A DNA stretch of 64,000 nucleotides, taken from assembly GCA_012934845.2 (NCBI GenBank), contig WNNJ02000546.1:117044-181043 (forward strand), in the 5' to 3' direction. A program made the position numbers and the translations under genes. Shown here one piece after another: positions 1 to 13,027 of the stretch (within the stretch, counting starts at the first letter, position 1; each line of letters opens with the position of its first letter). Below the pieces are notes generated by a model that was not told the DNA's origin, searched no databases, and saw only the letters and a list, made by a program, of their open reading frames with translations. The DNA comes from Pomphorhynchus laevis. Taxonomy: Eukaryota; Acanthocephala; Palaeacanthocephala; Echinorhynchida; Pomphorhynchidae.

Positions 1-174
1 TATTTTAGTTATTCTAAGTTATTAGCATTTAGTTAAATGATCCGATTTATCAAATCGTATACGAAAATGCAAAGTTCTGCACATATTTTTAAGTATCAAA
101 AATAGTAAAAAATATTAAAAAAGTTATTAAAAATCAATTATCAATTATAATTATAATTATATTAAAATTAAAAA

Positions 175-1735
175 AGAAATTATTTTTATTTTGCAAATGC
201 GTGCAGGCGCACGCTTACATGATTACGAAAACAAAAACAAAAATTTAAATCATGTGTCGATAAGGTAGGTACGGAAAAGGTGTTGGAATGTGATAAATAA
301 GGAAGCGCGGCGGACGTCAAGAGCAAGCTGATTCCAGGCAAGGGGGCGGCGACGAGAAAGGATCGGAGACCGTAGTTGCTGAAGTAATTTGGAATGTTGA
401 GTAAGAGGAAATGACGGGAACGCAGCGATGACGAGGTGGGGCGAGTCGTCTAAGAAATGGAGGTTGATGAACGATGGGGAGCCGACAGCGGTGAGACGAA
501 AAGTGACGAGAAGGTGGAGTTGGATGCAGATATGGATAATAGGCCGGGAGAGTTTGGCAGGATATGTGGATGTGTTGTCAAAACGACGGAGACGAAAGAG
601 CACTCGAACAACGGAGTTGATGATGAGTTGTAAGGAAATGATGATAGATTTTGTTGAATTGGCGAAAAGGCTGAGGCAGTAATCGATTTAGGGGAAGAAA
701 AGACAAAAGAATAGACATTAAAGAACAAAAATCGATAAGGGAGCGGATACGGGTGATGTCACGGATAATTAAGTTAGACAAGCGGACGTTGTCGCGGACG
801 AAGGGCTTGAGAAAAAGGTGATCATCGAAATGGAATAATAAGAAAGTGAGATTATGGACTATGAGGATGATTGATAAGGCAAAAGATACATGGGGAGGAG
901 ATATGTACGTTCGACGGGGGAGGATCCACGTTATTTTGGACTTGTCTGGGTTTAGAACGATACAAAGATGGGAGAGGCGATTGTAGATAAAAAGACAGTT
1001 AGTGGAAGAAATGCCGATATCGTATATGCGATGGTCGGGTGCATGAGCATACATGATGATGTCATTGGCGTATTGCATGACGTTAAAGGAGTAAGGTTTG
1101 ATAAACGGAGAGAGATCGCCAAGCAGAAGAGAGAAAAGCAGGGGACCTAGGACTGAACCTTGTGGAACTCCGCAAAAAATAGGGAAGGGAGGGGAGGATG
1201 ATGAATTAGAACAGACGCGAAAGGAACGGTCGGATAGATATGAGGCGAACAATGCTACGGAGGAGGAAGAAAAGCCGTAATCATAACGAAGGCGAGAATG
1301 GAGGATGGAGTAGTCGACGATGTCGAAGGAGGAGAAGAGGTCGAGGGAGATGAGAACACGATATAGAACCTGGTCACGATAAATTATTAGGTCGTTGTAA
1401 ACTTTCATGCAGACGATTTCTGTTGTTTAATTAGAGCGAAAAGCAGATTGGAAAAAATGGTACAGATTGAATGGAGAGATAAACGTTGATCAGTATTAAG
1501 ATAAGGCGATCTAACAGCTTAGAAAGTGTAGGGAGGAGTGAAATGGGGCGATAGCTAGAAGGAAGTGAGTGGTCGAGCGATTGTTTCTTAAGGATAGGGC
1601 CAACTATGGCGGATTTCCAGTGTGAAGGGGAGACACGACCTTGGATGGACGAGTTAAACAAGGTGGTGAGGAAAGGGGATATCGATGATACTTTTGGAGT
1701 AAATATATTTTTGGCTTTTCCCAAGAATCAGAATG
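175..1735 (-). mobile_element. LINE family 1 (L2/CR1-like), 5'-truncated copy A
   Basis: Read on the minus strand this is the 3' half of a non-LTR retrotransposon. 1724-1431 translates to the first RT blocks (SYRPISLLPTLSKLLDRL). 1408-578 gives SLDLFSSFDIVDYSILHSRL, then FCGVPQGSVLGPLLFSLLL and the polymerase box QYANDIIMYA. 603-250 is the C-terminal tail ending DVRRASLFITFQHL. The catalytic YADD is YAND here and several frame changes are visible, so it is dead. It ends at about 180-215 with the family's hairpin (GCGTGC, short loop, GCACGC) and an AT-rich tail. The 5' side stops inside RT at about 1735, the usual LINE truncation. Clade is judged from motif style only. Confidence 0.85.
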
Positions 1736-4700
1736 AAAATCAACTTTTAAATTTTCATCGACATTAATTATCGATTGAATAAAGAGAGTAAATGAACAAG
1801 AAGCTGCTTCTAAGTTTCAAATAGTAAATTTCAATTGGTAAATTTTCGACAATGCAATTAGCCTCTTCAGGCGCAATGCTGTCTTAAGGGGTCACATACA
1901 TTGCAAAAAAATACAAATGCATTTGATTTGTTGTTTGATTCTCGAGGTAAAAGCCAAAACATTGTCAAACTGAATTAATTGGACTGATTAAACAGGCTGA
2001 AGTATAAGTGGTTACAACCTAATGATGAACCCAGTTACGTTTGAAATTTTATCAAAAAATATTATTTGTCTGTCTCATCGATTTCATCAAGTTTCAAGCA
2101 ATGCGAGAGTAAAATGCATTTCGATTCTACATTTTAAGATTTTAATTTCAAACTTAAATGATCTAATTATTCAAATATGTTAAATCTTCCAGCAAATGCA
2201 TAAACATCACATCTAAAAGTATTTATTTTAATTGATAAATTAAAATAAAAAAAAATTAAAAAAAAAATTAATTAAGTATTTATTTTAATTGATAGCTGAT
2301 TGAAATCAGCTATTGATTGGGCTGAAATTAAATTTATATTAAAATTAAATAAAGAATTTAAATCTACAATTTTTATTAATTGAGCTGAAGTTGAATTTTC
2401 CAGCGTATCAACGTCACATTTTAAGGTATAAAGATAGCTGATTGAGATCAGCTATCGATTGAGCTCAATCTACATACAGCAGTCAAAATGTTGTCGCCTT
2501 GCTTTCGTTAAACACACTAAAATATAAATCCTTAAAGACAAGTTAAACCAATATTTTAACGCAATAAAAATAAAAGGTACTCTAGTTGTACAAAAAGAAA
2601 TTTTAAATGATAATATCACATAAACATTGAATACTGATTAAATATTGATGCATTGATATAATAATATCAGTATAAATACTGATACATTGAATAATATCAC
2701 ATTTATACTGATTTTCATGATTGCCGTTTAATGATATCTTGCAGGGGAATCAATTTAATTATGGCTCATAAATCGAACGATTTTATAACGTTTGTCGATA
2801 AATTATCAAAATCTTAATCTATTTCACTCCAAATTAAGAATAATTTTTTAACTACAAGTTGAATCTAAAAACATTTTTAAGCATTCCTTTAAAATCGAAA
2901 ACGGCTAATACGAGGGTTGTCAATTAAATCAAACGATGATTAGCAAAATATGCATTAACTGATAAAATTTTGGATTTACAATATTCTGGTATATGTACTT
3001 AAGTCAAATAATGAGATAAATTTTCGATCGTTCGAAAAACGTTGTAATAGTTCGACTATTTGAAAAGTTGCGATCAATCGAAACTTTGTAAAATTGAAAT
3101 CAAGTTATAATTTTATGTAAACAATTAAGCTTTAAGTAGGTTAATTAAATAAACGATCAAATTATCATATTTAATTTTCCATAATTTCAAAGTTTAATTT
3201 TTAAGCTACTCGTCAAACAATTACTATAGTAATTATGTAATTATATTAGTTAAAAACGTTTAAGTAAAACAAAATTCCGTCAGCGTAATCTAAATTTCCA
3301 GTTTTAAACTTATACTAGTAGAATACCAATTGGGAATCATTCGAAAAGTGTGTTATGCTATATAAAATACAAGCGGAATTTCCTAAGAACTGGAATGCTC
3401 AGCTAACCAATTACTCAGTCAAAAAATTTAAAACAAAAAGTTTTTAAAGTGAGGATAAAATTGACAATCTTGCAGATTAATACAAATTTACCAGATTAAT
3501 GATTAAAGCAAGTCCAATAGCTTATTTATTGATAACTATGCCAAGAAATCGAAAAATTCAAGTCGAATTTAATTAACAGAAACTGTTAAACTCATTACTT
3601 CAATTTTAAAAAATTAAAGTAATGAGTAACATGATAACTTTTAGATCATGGGTAGCAATTAAAATGTAATAGCTAGTATTGAAGGAAGACTTCATCTTTG
3701 GAAAACTTGATAACCACTTGTTCTTAAGAATGATTGTTTAAACTAAGTCGGTAAAATCTTTACTGCTAATCACTAACTAATTAACTAGTAAACAAATTAA
3801 CTTCACCACCAACTTAATTGCTAATTTAACATTTCGATTTTTCAAACTGAAAAACAAATTTTTAGTGCAAATATACGAGGTTATTTCCCAAGCTTGAATT
3901 ATAAACTTTAAGATGAGAAAAGCAATGTTTTAATGACAGCTTTTATGTAAAAGTAGAAAGGCTATTTAACATTTTACGAATTTTTATTAAAAAGCTGAGT
4001 ACGGAGATATTTAATATCTATAACAATAATTTGTTTTTAATTTAAAAATCCGAATATTCAATGTATTTTTGAGTAAAAAATCGTTATTAGAGGGAAGAGC
4101 CTTTGAACTACTAAAGCATAATTTATAGTACCACTATCGTATGGTATATTATAAACACATATGGGTGCATAGTGTCCACATGTGATAATACAGATATCCA
4201 AGGGTCCACAGAGATAAACCAAATGGGAATCAATGATTCTCGTATTTCTGATTCGGGAATATTTAATTGATTCATATTAAATTTATATATATTAAATATT
4301 TATTACATTAAAAATAATGTAGTCAACTAGCCTATTAGTACTACATTAAATAATTTACAGTAGCGTTATCGTATTTTTATTTGTCACACAAATAATTTTA
4401 ATTTTGTGTGATTTTTAAACAATATTTTATCAAAATCTTAGCGAATAGAGTTATTTAAAATTTTTATTACCAATATATTAAACAACCAATATTAAAATTT
4501 TTATGGCCAATAGGTCAAAGCGTGTATATAAATAATATTCAAATATTAATAATGAAAAATTAAGTTATCTAAGGTTATCTAATGTATTATAACGCAATTT
4601 AATATTTGCCATTAAAAATGATTTATCTAATTTAAATAAAATCAGTTTTTTACAAATTTATGGCGTATGGATACATTTTATCTAAAAGTAAACTAATGAA

Positions 4701-5200
4701 TTTGTCAAACACATACTAAAATATTAATTACCATTATGCTTTATCAAATAAGTTATTTTAGTTTTAATACTTAATTGAATTTTTAGATTTAGTCTAAAAG
4801 TGTTATATCTTAATTATCTAAATTAGTATTCTGAATCATTAAGGTTAAGAATCTTCTAACATGTCATCATGTAATTTATAAAATAAAAAATTAAATAGTT
4901 TTATAAAATTGTTTTATTATTGTAAATAATTATACATTTTTGACAAAATGAACAATAATTACGTAATGATATTATGAATTCGAGTATTTTAATATAATTT
5001 ATAGTAGTGCTACTATTTACTCACAATTGGAATTCGTCACACAAAAATCATATTTGTAATTGTTAAAACATAGAAGTGATGAAATTAATGATATTTTTTA
5101 TTTAAAAAATATTAAGAAATTAATTTATGTGGTAAGTATAAAAAGTAAAACGAAAACGACATGGCAAGTAGTCTTAAAGCAAAATAAAGTTCATGCCATA
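1736..5200. other. AT-rich stretch, no gene recognised
   Basis: No convincing exon, RNA gene or mobile-element protein is visible on either strand. The sequence is AT-rich with short open frames only. The one clear structure is a hairpin at 3591-3626. At 2265-2470 the short phrase AGCTGATTGA.ATCAGCTAT appears twice, which suggests a small local duplication. Confidence 0.6.
3591..3626. repeat. Near-perfect short hairpin
   Basis: CTCATTACTT at 3591 is mirrored by AAGTAATGAG ending at 3626, with an AT-rich stem continuing inward. The stem is about 16 bp. It could be a small MITE core or chance in AT-rich DNA. Confidence 0.6.
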
Positions 5201-5202
5201 TT

Positions 5203-5250
5203 AATGTGATGCTTCCCTAAGAGCTTCCGCTCCTTTAAAATCGATATATA
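5203..5250 (+). mobile_element. Remnant of LINE family 2 3' end
   Basis: GTGATGCTTCCCTAAGAGCT followed by TCCGCTCC closely matches the 3' terminal hairpin of the family 2 LINE at about 13066-13106 (GATGCTTCCTTACGAGCT, then CAGCTC). No coding part of that element is recognisable just upstream, so this is a very short 5'-truncated insertion or a decayed one. Confidence 0.5.
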
Positions 5251-5834
5251 ATAATATTAAATTGTTTTGGTATTACTTATAACGTTCGTGAAAAAGTTAC
5301 GCTTCTACGTAGATGCTTGATATTTGTAACGTTAATCGATTTACAGGTAGAATCTAGAAAAGTAAAAATAATTTTGGATAACGATTACAAAATAATGGTA
5401 TATGAGAAATTTTTATTAGTAGCTAATTTCAGGCATAATCAAGGTGGGATATTGTTGTTAATAACATAAAAGAAGAAATACGTCTAATAAAAAACAATGC
5501 CGATATGCTTGCAATGATTTAGCGGTAAACGGCGTAAGGTATCTACGGCGAAAAGTTAGACGCTTCCAAGAGGCTAAATTGCGGTTTATTATGTGGAATA
5601 AGAAATCATAATTTAAAATCGTAAAATCAAATGGTTAAATTTAATATGGCGCAGTTGTGTTTAAGGTTAAAAAGTTAGTATTTATAATTGAAGTCCGCAT
5701 GGTAATGACAAAATGTATTAAAAAATTGAACATTATTAAAAAATGTAACATAAATTCATCGGAACAGATTAATTCCATTAATAAATATTACCTATAATAA
5801 ATAATAATTCCCAGTCGCCAGGAAATAGCTTCAT

Positions 5835-6375
5835 CTCGACGTCAACTGCGCTCCCTCCTTTATCACATTCAAATACCGCTTCCATTCCCACGTAACGCAA
5901 GCTCTCATTCATTTTTCGACATCACACACTTGGTGTGACCACAGTGAAGAAATCTTTAAAGTCATCTGATTTAATGTTTGTATGGACAACGCTTAATGTT
6001 CAAAAAGGTCAGAGGGAACATGTTTGTCGTAAACTGTTCGAACTTCGAAATTCAAACAGATTGAGGGGACATCACCTCACGTTAAATACCCACATTCGTC
6101 CACAAAGAATATTTAACACAATTGTTAAGCGAACGTGGAAAGGCTGCAATAAGCTACCAAGTCAAGTGGTTTCGGCCTCCAGTATTTTGTCCTTCAAGAA
6201 AAATCTGAAGAATGTACTAACTTAGAACAATCGGATTTTTATTGATTTTTTTACCCTGTACCCAGCCTGTACGAGCTCTACGCTCTTTTGCTGCTGTTGT
6301 ATAATAATTTTTGTATTTTGCTTTTTTTGTTGTAAGCGTGCGCCGGCACGCTTTGCCAGGTAAAAATAAATCCTT
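5835..6375 (+). mobile_element. LINE family 1 3' fragment B, split by family 2
   Basis: 5838-5925 matches the end of the family 1 ORF (TCGACGTC...CTCCCTCCTTTATCACATTC, the DNA behind the DVRRAPSFITF tail seen at 54.5 kb). 6310-6375 matches its 3' UTR and terminal hairpin (GTAAGCGTGCGCCGGCACGC, then TTTGCCAGGTAAAAATAAAT). Between them sits the family 2 piece at about 5928-6310. This copy has the most perfect hairpin in the window: GCGTGC-GCCG-GCACGC. Confidence 0.75.
5928..6310 (+). mobile_element. LINE family 2 C-terminal piece nested in family 1
   Basis: 5935-6225 is open for 96 residues and reads as the conserved end of a CR1-like ORF2: NSNRLRGHHLTLNTHIRPQR, then KRTWKGCNKLPSQVVSASSI and FKKNLKNVLT. 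It parallels LRGHEICLKHRTNCTTVMDR and KRWKGLSPGVINSSSAVQF at 12.8-13.0 kb. The following ACGAGCTCTACGCTCTT resembles the family 2 3' hairpin. The piece is 5'-truncated and carries no RT core. Confidence 0.75.
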
Positions 6376-7865
6376 TTTTAAATAAACAATAATTATAAAG
6401 TAATAATATTATTAATCAACAGATAAGTCGTAAATATCTTGTTTAGTTTGTCCTAACCCTGTGTAATGACTTAAATCCTGATAGCAGCACTACACCCCAC
6501 TAATAACAACGAGTGGACTTTACCTGAAGTTAGCACTTTACAATGTTTTTGCTCTCTCTATCGGGCTCTATCGATAACCAGGTTGCGTAATTCAAACATA
6601 ATATTTTAATCAAATCGTATTAGCGGATTTTACCTAAATTTGAAAGCTACAAGATCTAAGTTATTTTTAATAAATTCAGTTGTATATACACATTCGACAA
6701 TAATAGAAAAAATCCGACGAATAGTTATGATCACTTAAATATACGATACATCTTAGTGACATTTTCCCGAATTTTACAATGATTTAGAATTAAATGGTCA
6801 CATTATTTACAATAGGGAATGTTAATTAGGCGTGATCAATGCGAATCCAAGTTTTCATGTCCTTGTTGTTTGCTCAACTTGATGCAATGTTAGTTCGACA
6901 AACTACTATGACAAGGGTATGAATACATTGCTAGTCGGACAAAACGACTCACGACATTTGCCAATTATATGATTTGCTCGTGTTCAACAAATAATAGAAA
7001 ATTTTAACACTATAATTATAACCAATTAAAATTAAATAATTTTGACAGGTTCTTCCTACGTCATTGCAGTAGACGCTAAATGAGATTGATATGCGAAATC
7101 CTAAAGTCGTCAAATCCAAGTTTCATGTACGTTATAATAATGACGAATAGGGCAGTAATTAGGATTGATCGTTACAACTTCAGTTAGAGCACACCGCAAT
7201 GATCTACGAATAGGCCGCCAAAATATGTTATTTTAAGTTATTGTTCTATTTCAGCAAATTATCTTTTGACAATGTATGAAGGTTAAAGCTATAAAAGAGA
7301 ATTTTTGAAATTCTAAATCCATAAGTAATAATTATATCGAATTCTATAATATCTACGTTGGTGTGTTGCCACTATGAAACAAAGAATACGCTAAAAACAT
7401 TTAATTTAAATTGATTATTTCGCCAATAATGTAGTATACATTTAATGATGTGCTCAGAAACAGTAAAGTCTATCAGGTTTAGGATTTACAACATAGCAAT
7501 ATCCTTGCATTTCAATAATAATATCACTAGGTCAGCTTCTATCAGTCTCCATTTCCAGTCAGCCGTGAAGATCATCACATACTAAAGAGTCGTAAAAGGA
7601 CGAAGTGCTATCTTTAATCGTTTCTACTTTATTTGGCGTCTACCACAACGAATTATGAGTTTGCCAATTTCTAATTCTTTCCCGAATGGTGTTATGTATA
7701 TTTAGAGAGTAATATCTAAGCACTGTCTATATATGTTTTTGTTCTAATGTACTTGTCATCACAAGTTATTTTAAAATTAAATTGACCACCTCAACAATCC
7801 TTTATGATCGCAAGACATAAGTAAACGAAATATATAATACACAATTTTCGGTGATCTAATCTCAA
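6376..7865. other. AT-rich stretch, nothing recognised
   Basis: No coding region, RNA gene or clear repeat structure was recognised. Short phrases such as CCAAGTTTTCATGTCC (6850) and CCAAGTTTCATGTACG (7120) hint at a diverged internal duplication of roughly 270 bp, but I did not resolve its borders. Confidence 0.5.
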
Positions 7866-7867
7866 TT

Positions 7868-7935
7868 AGATTTAATAATAATTTATTTAATGTGGCAAAT
7901 GCTTGCCGGCTGCATGCTTACAAGTCAACTAACTA
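7868..7935 (-). mobile_element. LINE family 1 3' tail only (copy D)
   Basis: On the minus strand this reads TGTAAGCATGCAGCCGGCAA followed by GCATTTGCCACATTAAAT, the family 1 3' terminal hairpin and AT tail. The stem carries two mismatches relative to copy B, so it is an older insertion. No ORF-derived sequence remains upstream, so the copy is extremely 5'-truncated. Confidence 0.65.
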
Positions 7936-8764
7936 ACAAAAATAGCAAAAATCAGCATAAGGATTTTAAACCGATACAGGAAAAATGCAGTTTAGAGAAA
8001 TTAAGTCAAAGTCATAAAATAAGGCCGTACCATCCTAATTGATTAGGATTAATACCTTAGATTAATTAATCCTGTCTGTAAATTCTAATTTTGTATTTTC
8101 ACTCTAAATTATTTGCCCAGCGCAAAAGACCAGCGCAAAAATATGTGATTGAGTAATTATGGGTACATCATGCATTTAAGTAGCTAGTCATGACACACGA
8201 TGTTAGTCGGTATTGATATAAGAAACGTAATAAGCATTTGTCTGTTTTAGGGAACAGCATAAAGAAAAGAAGACTAAAGAAGCTAAAATACATCGTATGA
8301 ACATACGATCCTTTGAGCATAGCTTGATCACTATTGAACATAACTTGATCACTGGCTAGATCAATAGGTATGATCACAGCTTGATCATACCTATTGAACA
8401 CAGCTTGATCACTTCACAAATAATTTGAATATATTCGAGTCAAATCGAAAGATCCAACTTATCAAAATGATAAAGCGCAATTGGCTTATTCAAAATTTGA
8501 ATGTAGAGGTGGCTTGGTTAAATAACATAATAGAGATTTGAGAATTTTCATAGATATTTGCGATTTTGTGTGCCGCAAAGATGTTGTTACATTAAAACAC
8601 CTGTAATTTAAAAATGTTAAGGAACTAGTTAGAAGACGCATGTTAAATCTTTTGTTAAATCTTTCGGTTATTCTATATTTCTTAAATCTTTTGGACTTGT
8701 TAAATTTATTGGTTATTAAAACTTACAATGCCATATTGTACTCAAAATATCCATTTCAAAAAAG
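7936..8764. other. Non-coding stretch with small GATC-rich repeats
   Basis: No gene was recognised. At 8310-8417 the phrase AGCTTGATCA and its variants occur about four times, and ATCAATAGGTATGATC is mirrored by GATCATACCTATTGA. It is a small compound direct and inverted repeat. The 77-codon open frame over this area on the minus strand is built from that repeat and is not supported as a gene. Confidence 0.5.
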
Positions 8765-8970
8765 TTTGAGAAATAATTAACATACAATATAAAAGAGCAG
8801 ATACAAACAGAATAGCAACAATAAAACCGATACGGGACGGACCGATTTACGACCGACGTTCACGAATTCCTAACTACTTACAAAATAATTAACATACAAG
8901 GCAGTTTCTCTTGGAAGGCAACAAGAAACCGATACGGTACAGACCGATTTACGACCGACGTTCACGAATC
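8765..8970 (+). repeat. Two tandem 5' units of LINE family 2
   Basis: AAATAATTAACATACAA occurs at about 8770 and again at about 8882. Each unit ends with GACCGATTTACGACCGACGT followed by TCACGAAT (about 8840-8868 and 8942-8969), preceded by AACCGATACGG. The period is about 105-112 bp. They sit directly upstream of the ORF1 region, where LINE promoters lie. Confidence 0.7.
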
Positions 8971-9002
8971 AAACGACCATATACAAATGGGTCGGAAAAA
9001 CA

Positions 9003-9812
9003 AACGTCTCAAGTTTCCAACCATGTCGCGTCCAAACTGATGTTGAGATGTTTCCAATGGATCTGAACAACACGTCCTTTGCTCAAGCAATGATTGTTAC
9101 ACGTGGGTAAGTATTTGGACTTTAGAATCCCAGGCATCTTGCCTTGCAGACAACGAATTCTACTGTAGCTACTGCTCTGCTAACATGATAAATACGATGA
9201 AGAGTGAAATAGAGAGAGTCTCAAGACATATTGAAACTATCTGTCGATGCAGCGATATACGCACATGCCTCTTCGTCTTGTAACAAGTTTCAACCTCGAG
9301 GACCAATTCTTACGCATTCGATTGCCTCTAAGAATGCCAAATCTCCCATCTCTTCTACAGGTATTACTATACATCCTTCTATTCTGCCCAATCAATCAGC
9401 TCAATCTTCTGATGTTACTACAATTGACCATTTACAACCCAGTATTTCTTTGGTCGTATCAGATAAATCACCTTACATTTCTATCCCTCATTGCATTTCT
9501 ACGTCATCATCAGATAATCCACGTGGTCTTGGGTCCCTTGTAAATTTAGCTCAGCTGATGCCAGTTCCTACGTCGCACCGCCCAGATTTATTGCTGACTT
9601 CTATCTCGCCATCTTCGTCACAGAATACCGCTCCTAATAACGAGAGAGTTCCTTCTAATTCTAGCCCTTCTTTGCGCACACTCTCTGATAGGGCTTACTG
9701 TGTGCTTATTGCAAACCTCATCGAGTCATCTGCCGTTAACAATGACTTACGCATTCAGCATGATGTCAATGCAGTTAAATCAATCCTCTCATGTGTTTTG
9801 CAAAATTGCTAA
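9003..9812 (+). pseudogene. LINE family 2 ORF1 remnant
   Basis: About 9105-9190 reads WVSIWTLESQASCLADNEFY followed by CSYCSANM. This is the end of a PHD-like zinc finger with C..C spacing, a known feature of ORF1 proteins of CR1-type LINEs. From 9231 an open stretch of 193 codons is Ser/Pro/Thr-rich and low in complexity until NNDLRIQHDVNAVKSILSCV, which is compatible with the linker and helical end of ORF1. The role would be RNA and chaperone binding in the retrotransposition particle. The reading frame is broken between the finger and the linker. Confidence 0.55.
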
Positions 9813-9918
9813 GTCACTGTTCGAAAAGATTTGCGTGTAGTAAATTTATTTCGCCTTGGTAAAAAAAGAATAAGATAGTCGACCTCGTTTACTCAAAGTT
9901 CTTCTTGACTCCACCGTA

Positions 9919-12900
9919 ATGAGTTTACTTATACTACTAAACAGTCATCTTCTAAGAGGTTTGAGTATTCGTCTTTTGAAATATTTATCTCCAGAGGACA
10001 GAAAACAGTTGTTTACTGCCAAACGTGAGATGGCTGAGCGTCGAATGAATGGTGAAAAAAATCTTATAATCCGAAATTTTCAGGCTGTGCGACGCAGGGT
10101 TTCCACTCGATTTTTTATCGACAGCTCTCGAGACATTTTGTTACAGAATATCGAACGTCTCTGTGTCGTACGCATTCCCAACTCAACTGTAGACTGTAAC
10201 TCGTTACTAACAGTCAATCATCCGGATTTATCCTCGTTGTTCGATTGTATGAATTCTCAAAAATTAAATGTCCACAAGTTTCCCTGTACATCTACCAAAG
10301 TTGGCCTTTACATGCTCTATTCAAATGTTTTGAGTTTGTTTAACAAGTTAGATGAAATTAAAGCAGTAGTGCATCATGAAAATCTCGACATGCTGTATTT
10401 CATTGAAACTTGGTTAAATTGTAATATTCTGGATTCTGAAATCGGTATTCACGGTTATATGATAGTTCGCTGTGATCAATAATCTCTAGAGGTGGCGGTG
10501 TTACTGCATATATACGTGACAATCTTATTTATAACGTAATAGAGTCGTGTTGTGACGATTATGGAAATGAGCTTTCGTGGATTGATGTGACGGAGGAACG
10601 AGGTGAGGTCTATCGCATTCGTATTGTTTATCGTAGTCCTCGATCAAAACACCAATCATCATTAAGTCGTTGAAACATCACTGTTCTGACGATGTGTATA
10701 CCTTAATCTGCGGAGATCTTAACACTCGAAATATCGATTGGGTCTTATATACCGCGATCCAGGGGTGTTATGAAGAATCATTAGCCTTACTTGATGTATT
10801 CAATGAGCTCACACTATGTCCATTGTAATACTAGGATCCGTAATAAAAGTCATTCCCTGCTAGATTTATGCCTATGTACCAATGATTCTGTCGTCGAGTC
10901 ATTAAGTTGTGGTCCGCCATTAGGCTCCAGCGATCACTGCACTTTACGTATCATCCTACCTGGTCATATATCGCGTCTGGTCAATTTTAAGAAAACGATT
11001 GGTGTAGTGAATGCGGATTACAATACAATTGGTTAAATGCTGAACCTAGTAATATGGCCTTGTGCTAGAACAGTCGGTGTTCATGTGGCCTGGTCGTTCC
11101 TCCATACAACATTGATTAATCTACTTCACGCCTATTCCCCTCGCGTAACACGTAAAGCACAATCCTCCAAACCCAAATGGTTTGACAGTGAGTTGCAGCG
11201 AGCTGTCAGAGAAGGTGATCATGCATTCCTTCTATTTAAGCGTGGACTCGGATCCTTTAGATTTTATTAATCCATTTACAACAGGGTGACTTCTCTTAAA
11301 CGTCAGGAGAAGCATCAATTAATTGCTGCCATATGTTCCTTGTATCATTTTGATCAAAAGATACTTTTTCAATTACTTAGCAACCGTAAGAGAGTATCGT
11401 TGTCAATCAACTGTCTGGTTGATGGTGAGCGAAAATCGGTTTCTTCTGTTTCCATTGCCAATATCCTTGCCAAGAACTTTTGTCTCACTCGCAATCGATT
11501 TTCCCCTTGTGATAACATTACGATAGGTAATTCTTCTCTCCAGTACCAGGATTCTAACCTCTACTTTGACCTGCTCGATGTTCTTAATATCTTATCGAAG
11601 CTACCGGCTAAAAATAGTTCAGGTCCTGATAGTATTCCTAGTATATTTTTACGCAAAGTTGCATCGAATATATATCTTCCGCTTTTTGATATTTACTACT
11701 GGTCTTTGAAAACTGACATAATCCCAGATATGTGGTTTTCAAAAAGGGGGATAAGGTAAATCCTCAAAATTATCGGACAATAAGTTTGACGTGTATTGCT
11801 TGCAAGGCGATGGAGAAACTGATCATGAGGTATATATCTTCTCATTTGGACAAATTCAATATTTTGTCTAATAAACACCATTGTTCAGAAAACATCACTA
11901 CACTTCAACTAATCTAACATTAGCACGCGAAAGCTGGGCCGGTTTTGTCGAACAGGGTGTGCCGGTTGATGTCGTATTTATTGATTTGTCCAAAGCTTTT
12001 GATCGGGTCGTTCATCCAATTTTACTGTGGAAACTTGGAAATTACGGATTCTCAAAGCACGTTTGTCTATGGATACGTGAATTCTTAAGTAGACGTTCCT
12101 TTGCTGTGCGAGTTGGTGAGTCTCTTGCTGAATGTTTTATCTCACTCAAGGTGTTCCACAAGGCTGTATCTTAGTCCCACTTTGTTTAATATCTACATCA
12201 ACGAAATCACTGATAATGATACATGCCAGTGCCTATTATACGCCGATGACATGAAACTGTGGCACACTTTATTTAGTGGATGTTCTACCTCTCCCCTACT
12301 GCAATCAGATTTGGATAAAGTTAGTATTTGGTGTTCATCGCACGGCTTAGTAATCAATGTTAGTAAATTTCGACATATGAGAATTTGTCAATCCCGATTA
12401 CCTTCCCCTTCTTATCAATTCAGCTCAACAGTTATTGAATCAGTAAATCACTTTACTGATCTAGGTGTTGTTATCTCCTCCAATTTAAAATCTCGTCGTC
12501 ATTCTTCTGTGATTATTGCAAAATGCCGTAGAATTTTAGGATTTCTTCATCGAAACGTTAGACGACTTGAGCCAAAGGCTTTACGCATTGTATATTCGAG
12601 TCTCTTAAAATCACATATGCTCTATGCATCTCACGCGACACACCCTCAACTGAAATCAGAATTGAGTGAATTCGACAACATTTTGAGAAGAGCCACGCAC
12701 TTGGTTCCGGCAACTCGCTCCATTCCTTATCCAGTTAGACTATAGGCGTTGGGTATAAGATCTATTGAATGCGATCTGTTGATTGTAGATTTTACACTAG
12801 TGTGGATATCGCTGCGCGTGCCTAAGCATCCGTGTAAGCAGCTGTTCTGTTTTCGTGAATCCTCAATGTTACGTGGACACGAGATATGTTTGAAGCATCG

Positions 12901-13027
12901 AACAAATTGCACGACAGTGATGGATCGCGTCTGTAAACGATGGAAAGGATTATCACCTGGTGTGATCAACAGCTCTTCTGCTGTGCAATTCAAAGAACGC
13001 CTAAAGCTTGACCTCGTGAACTCTTGA
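9919..13027 (+). pseudogene. LINE family 2 ORF2 (endonuclease + RT), multiply frameshifted
   Basis: 9975-10090 gives YLSPEDRKQLFTAKREMAER and GEKNLIIRNF. 10310-10480 is the start of the APE endonuclease (LFNKLDEIKA, then YFIETWLN). 10485-10660 in another frame has SRGGGVTAYIRDNL and YRIRIVYRSPRS, 10710 has ICGDLNTRNIDW, and 10940 has GSSDHCTLRI. RT follows: NYRTISLTCIACKAMEKL (11770), VVFIDLSKAFDRVVHPILL (11970), YADDMKLWH (12240) and FTDLGVVISSNLKSR (12455). 12749-13027 is the C-terminal tail. Main breaks fall near 10482, 10660, 10790, 11036, 11270, 11745, 11900, 12150 and 12745. No protein could be made from it. Confidence 0.85.

Noticed and set aside
428-1280. Plus-strand open frames at the start of the window
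   Set aside because: They are antisense shadows of the LINE family 1 RT and C-terminal tail, rich in Arg/Glu as expected for the opposite strand.
6310-6375. Shared 3' hairpin between LINE families 1 and 2
   Set aside because: Flanking comparison shows family 2 nested in family 1. The proper family 2 3' end at 13066-13106 is different.
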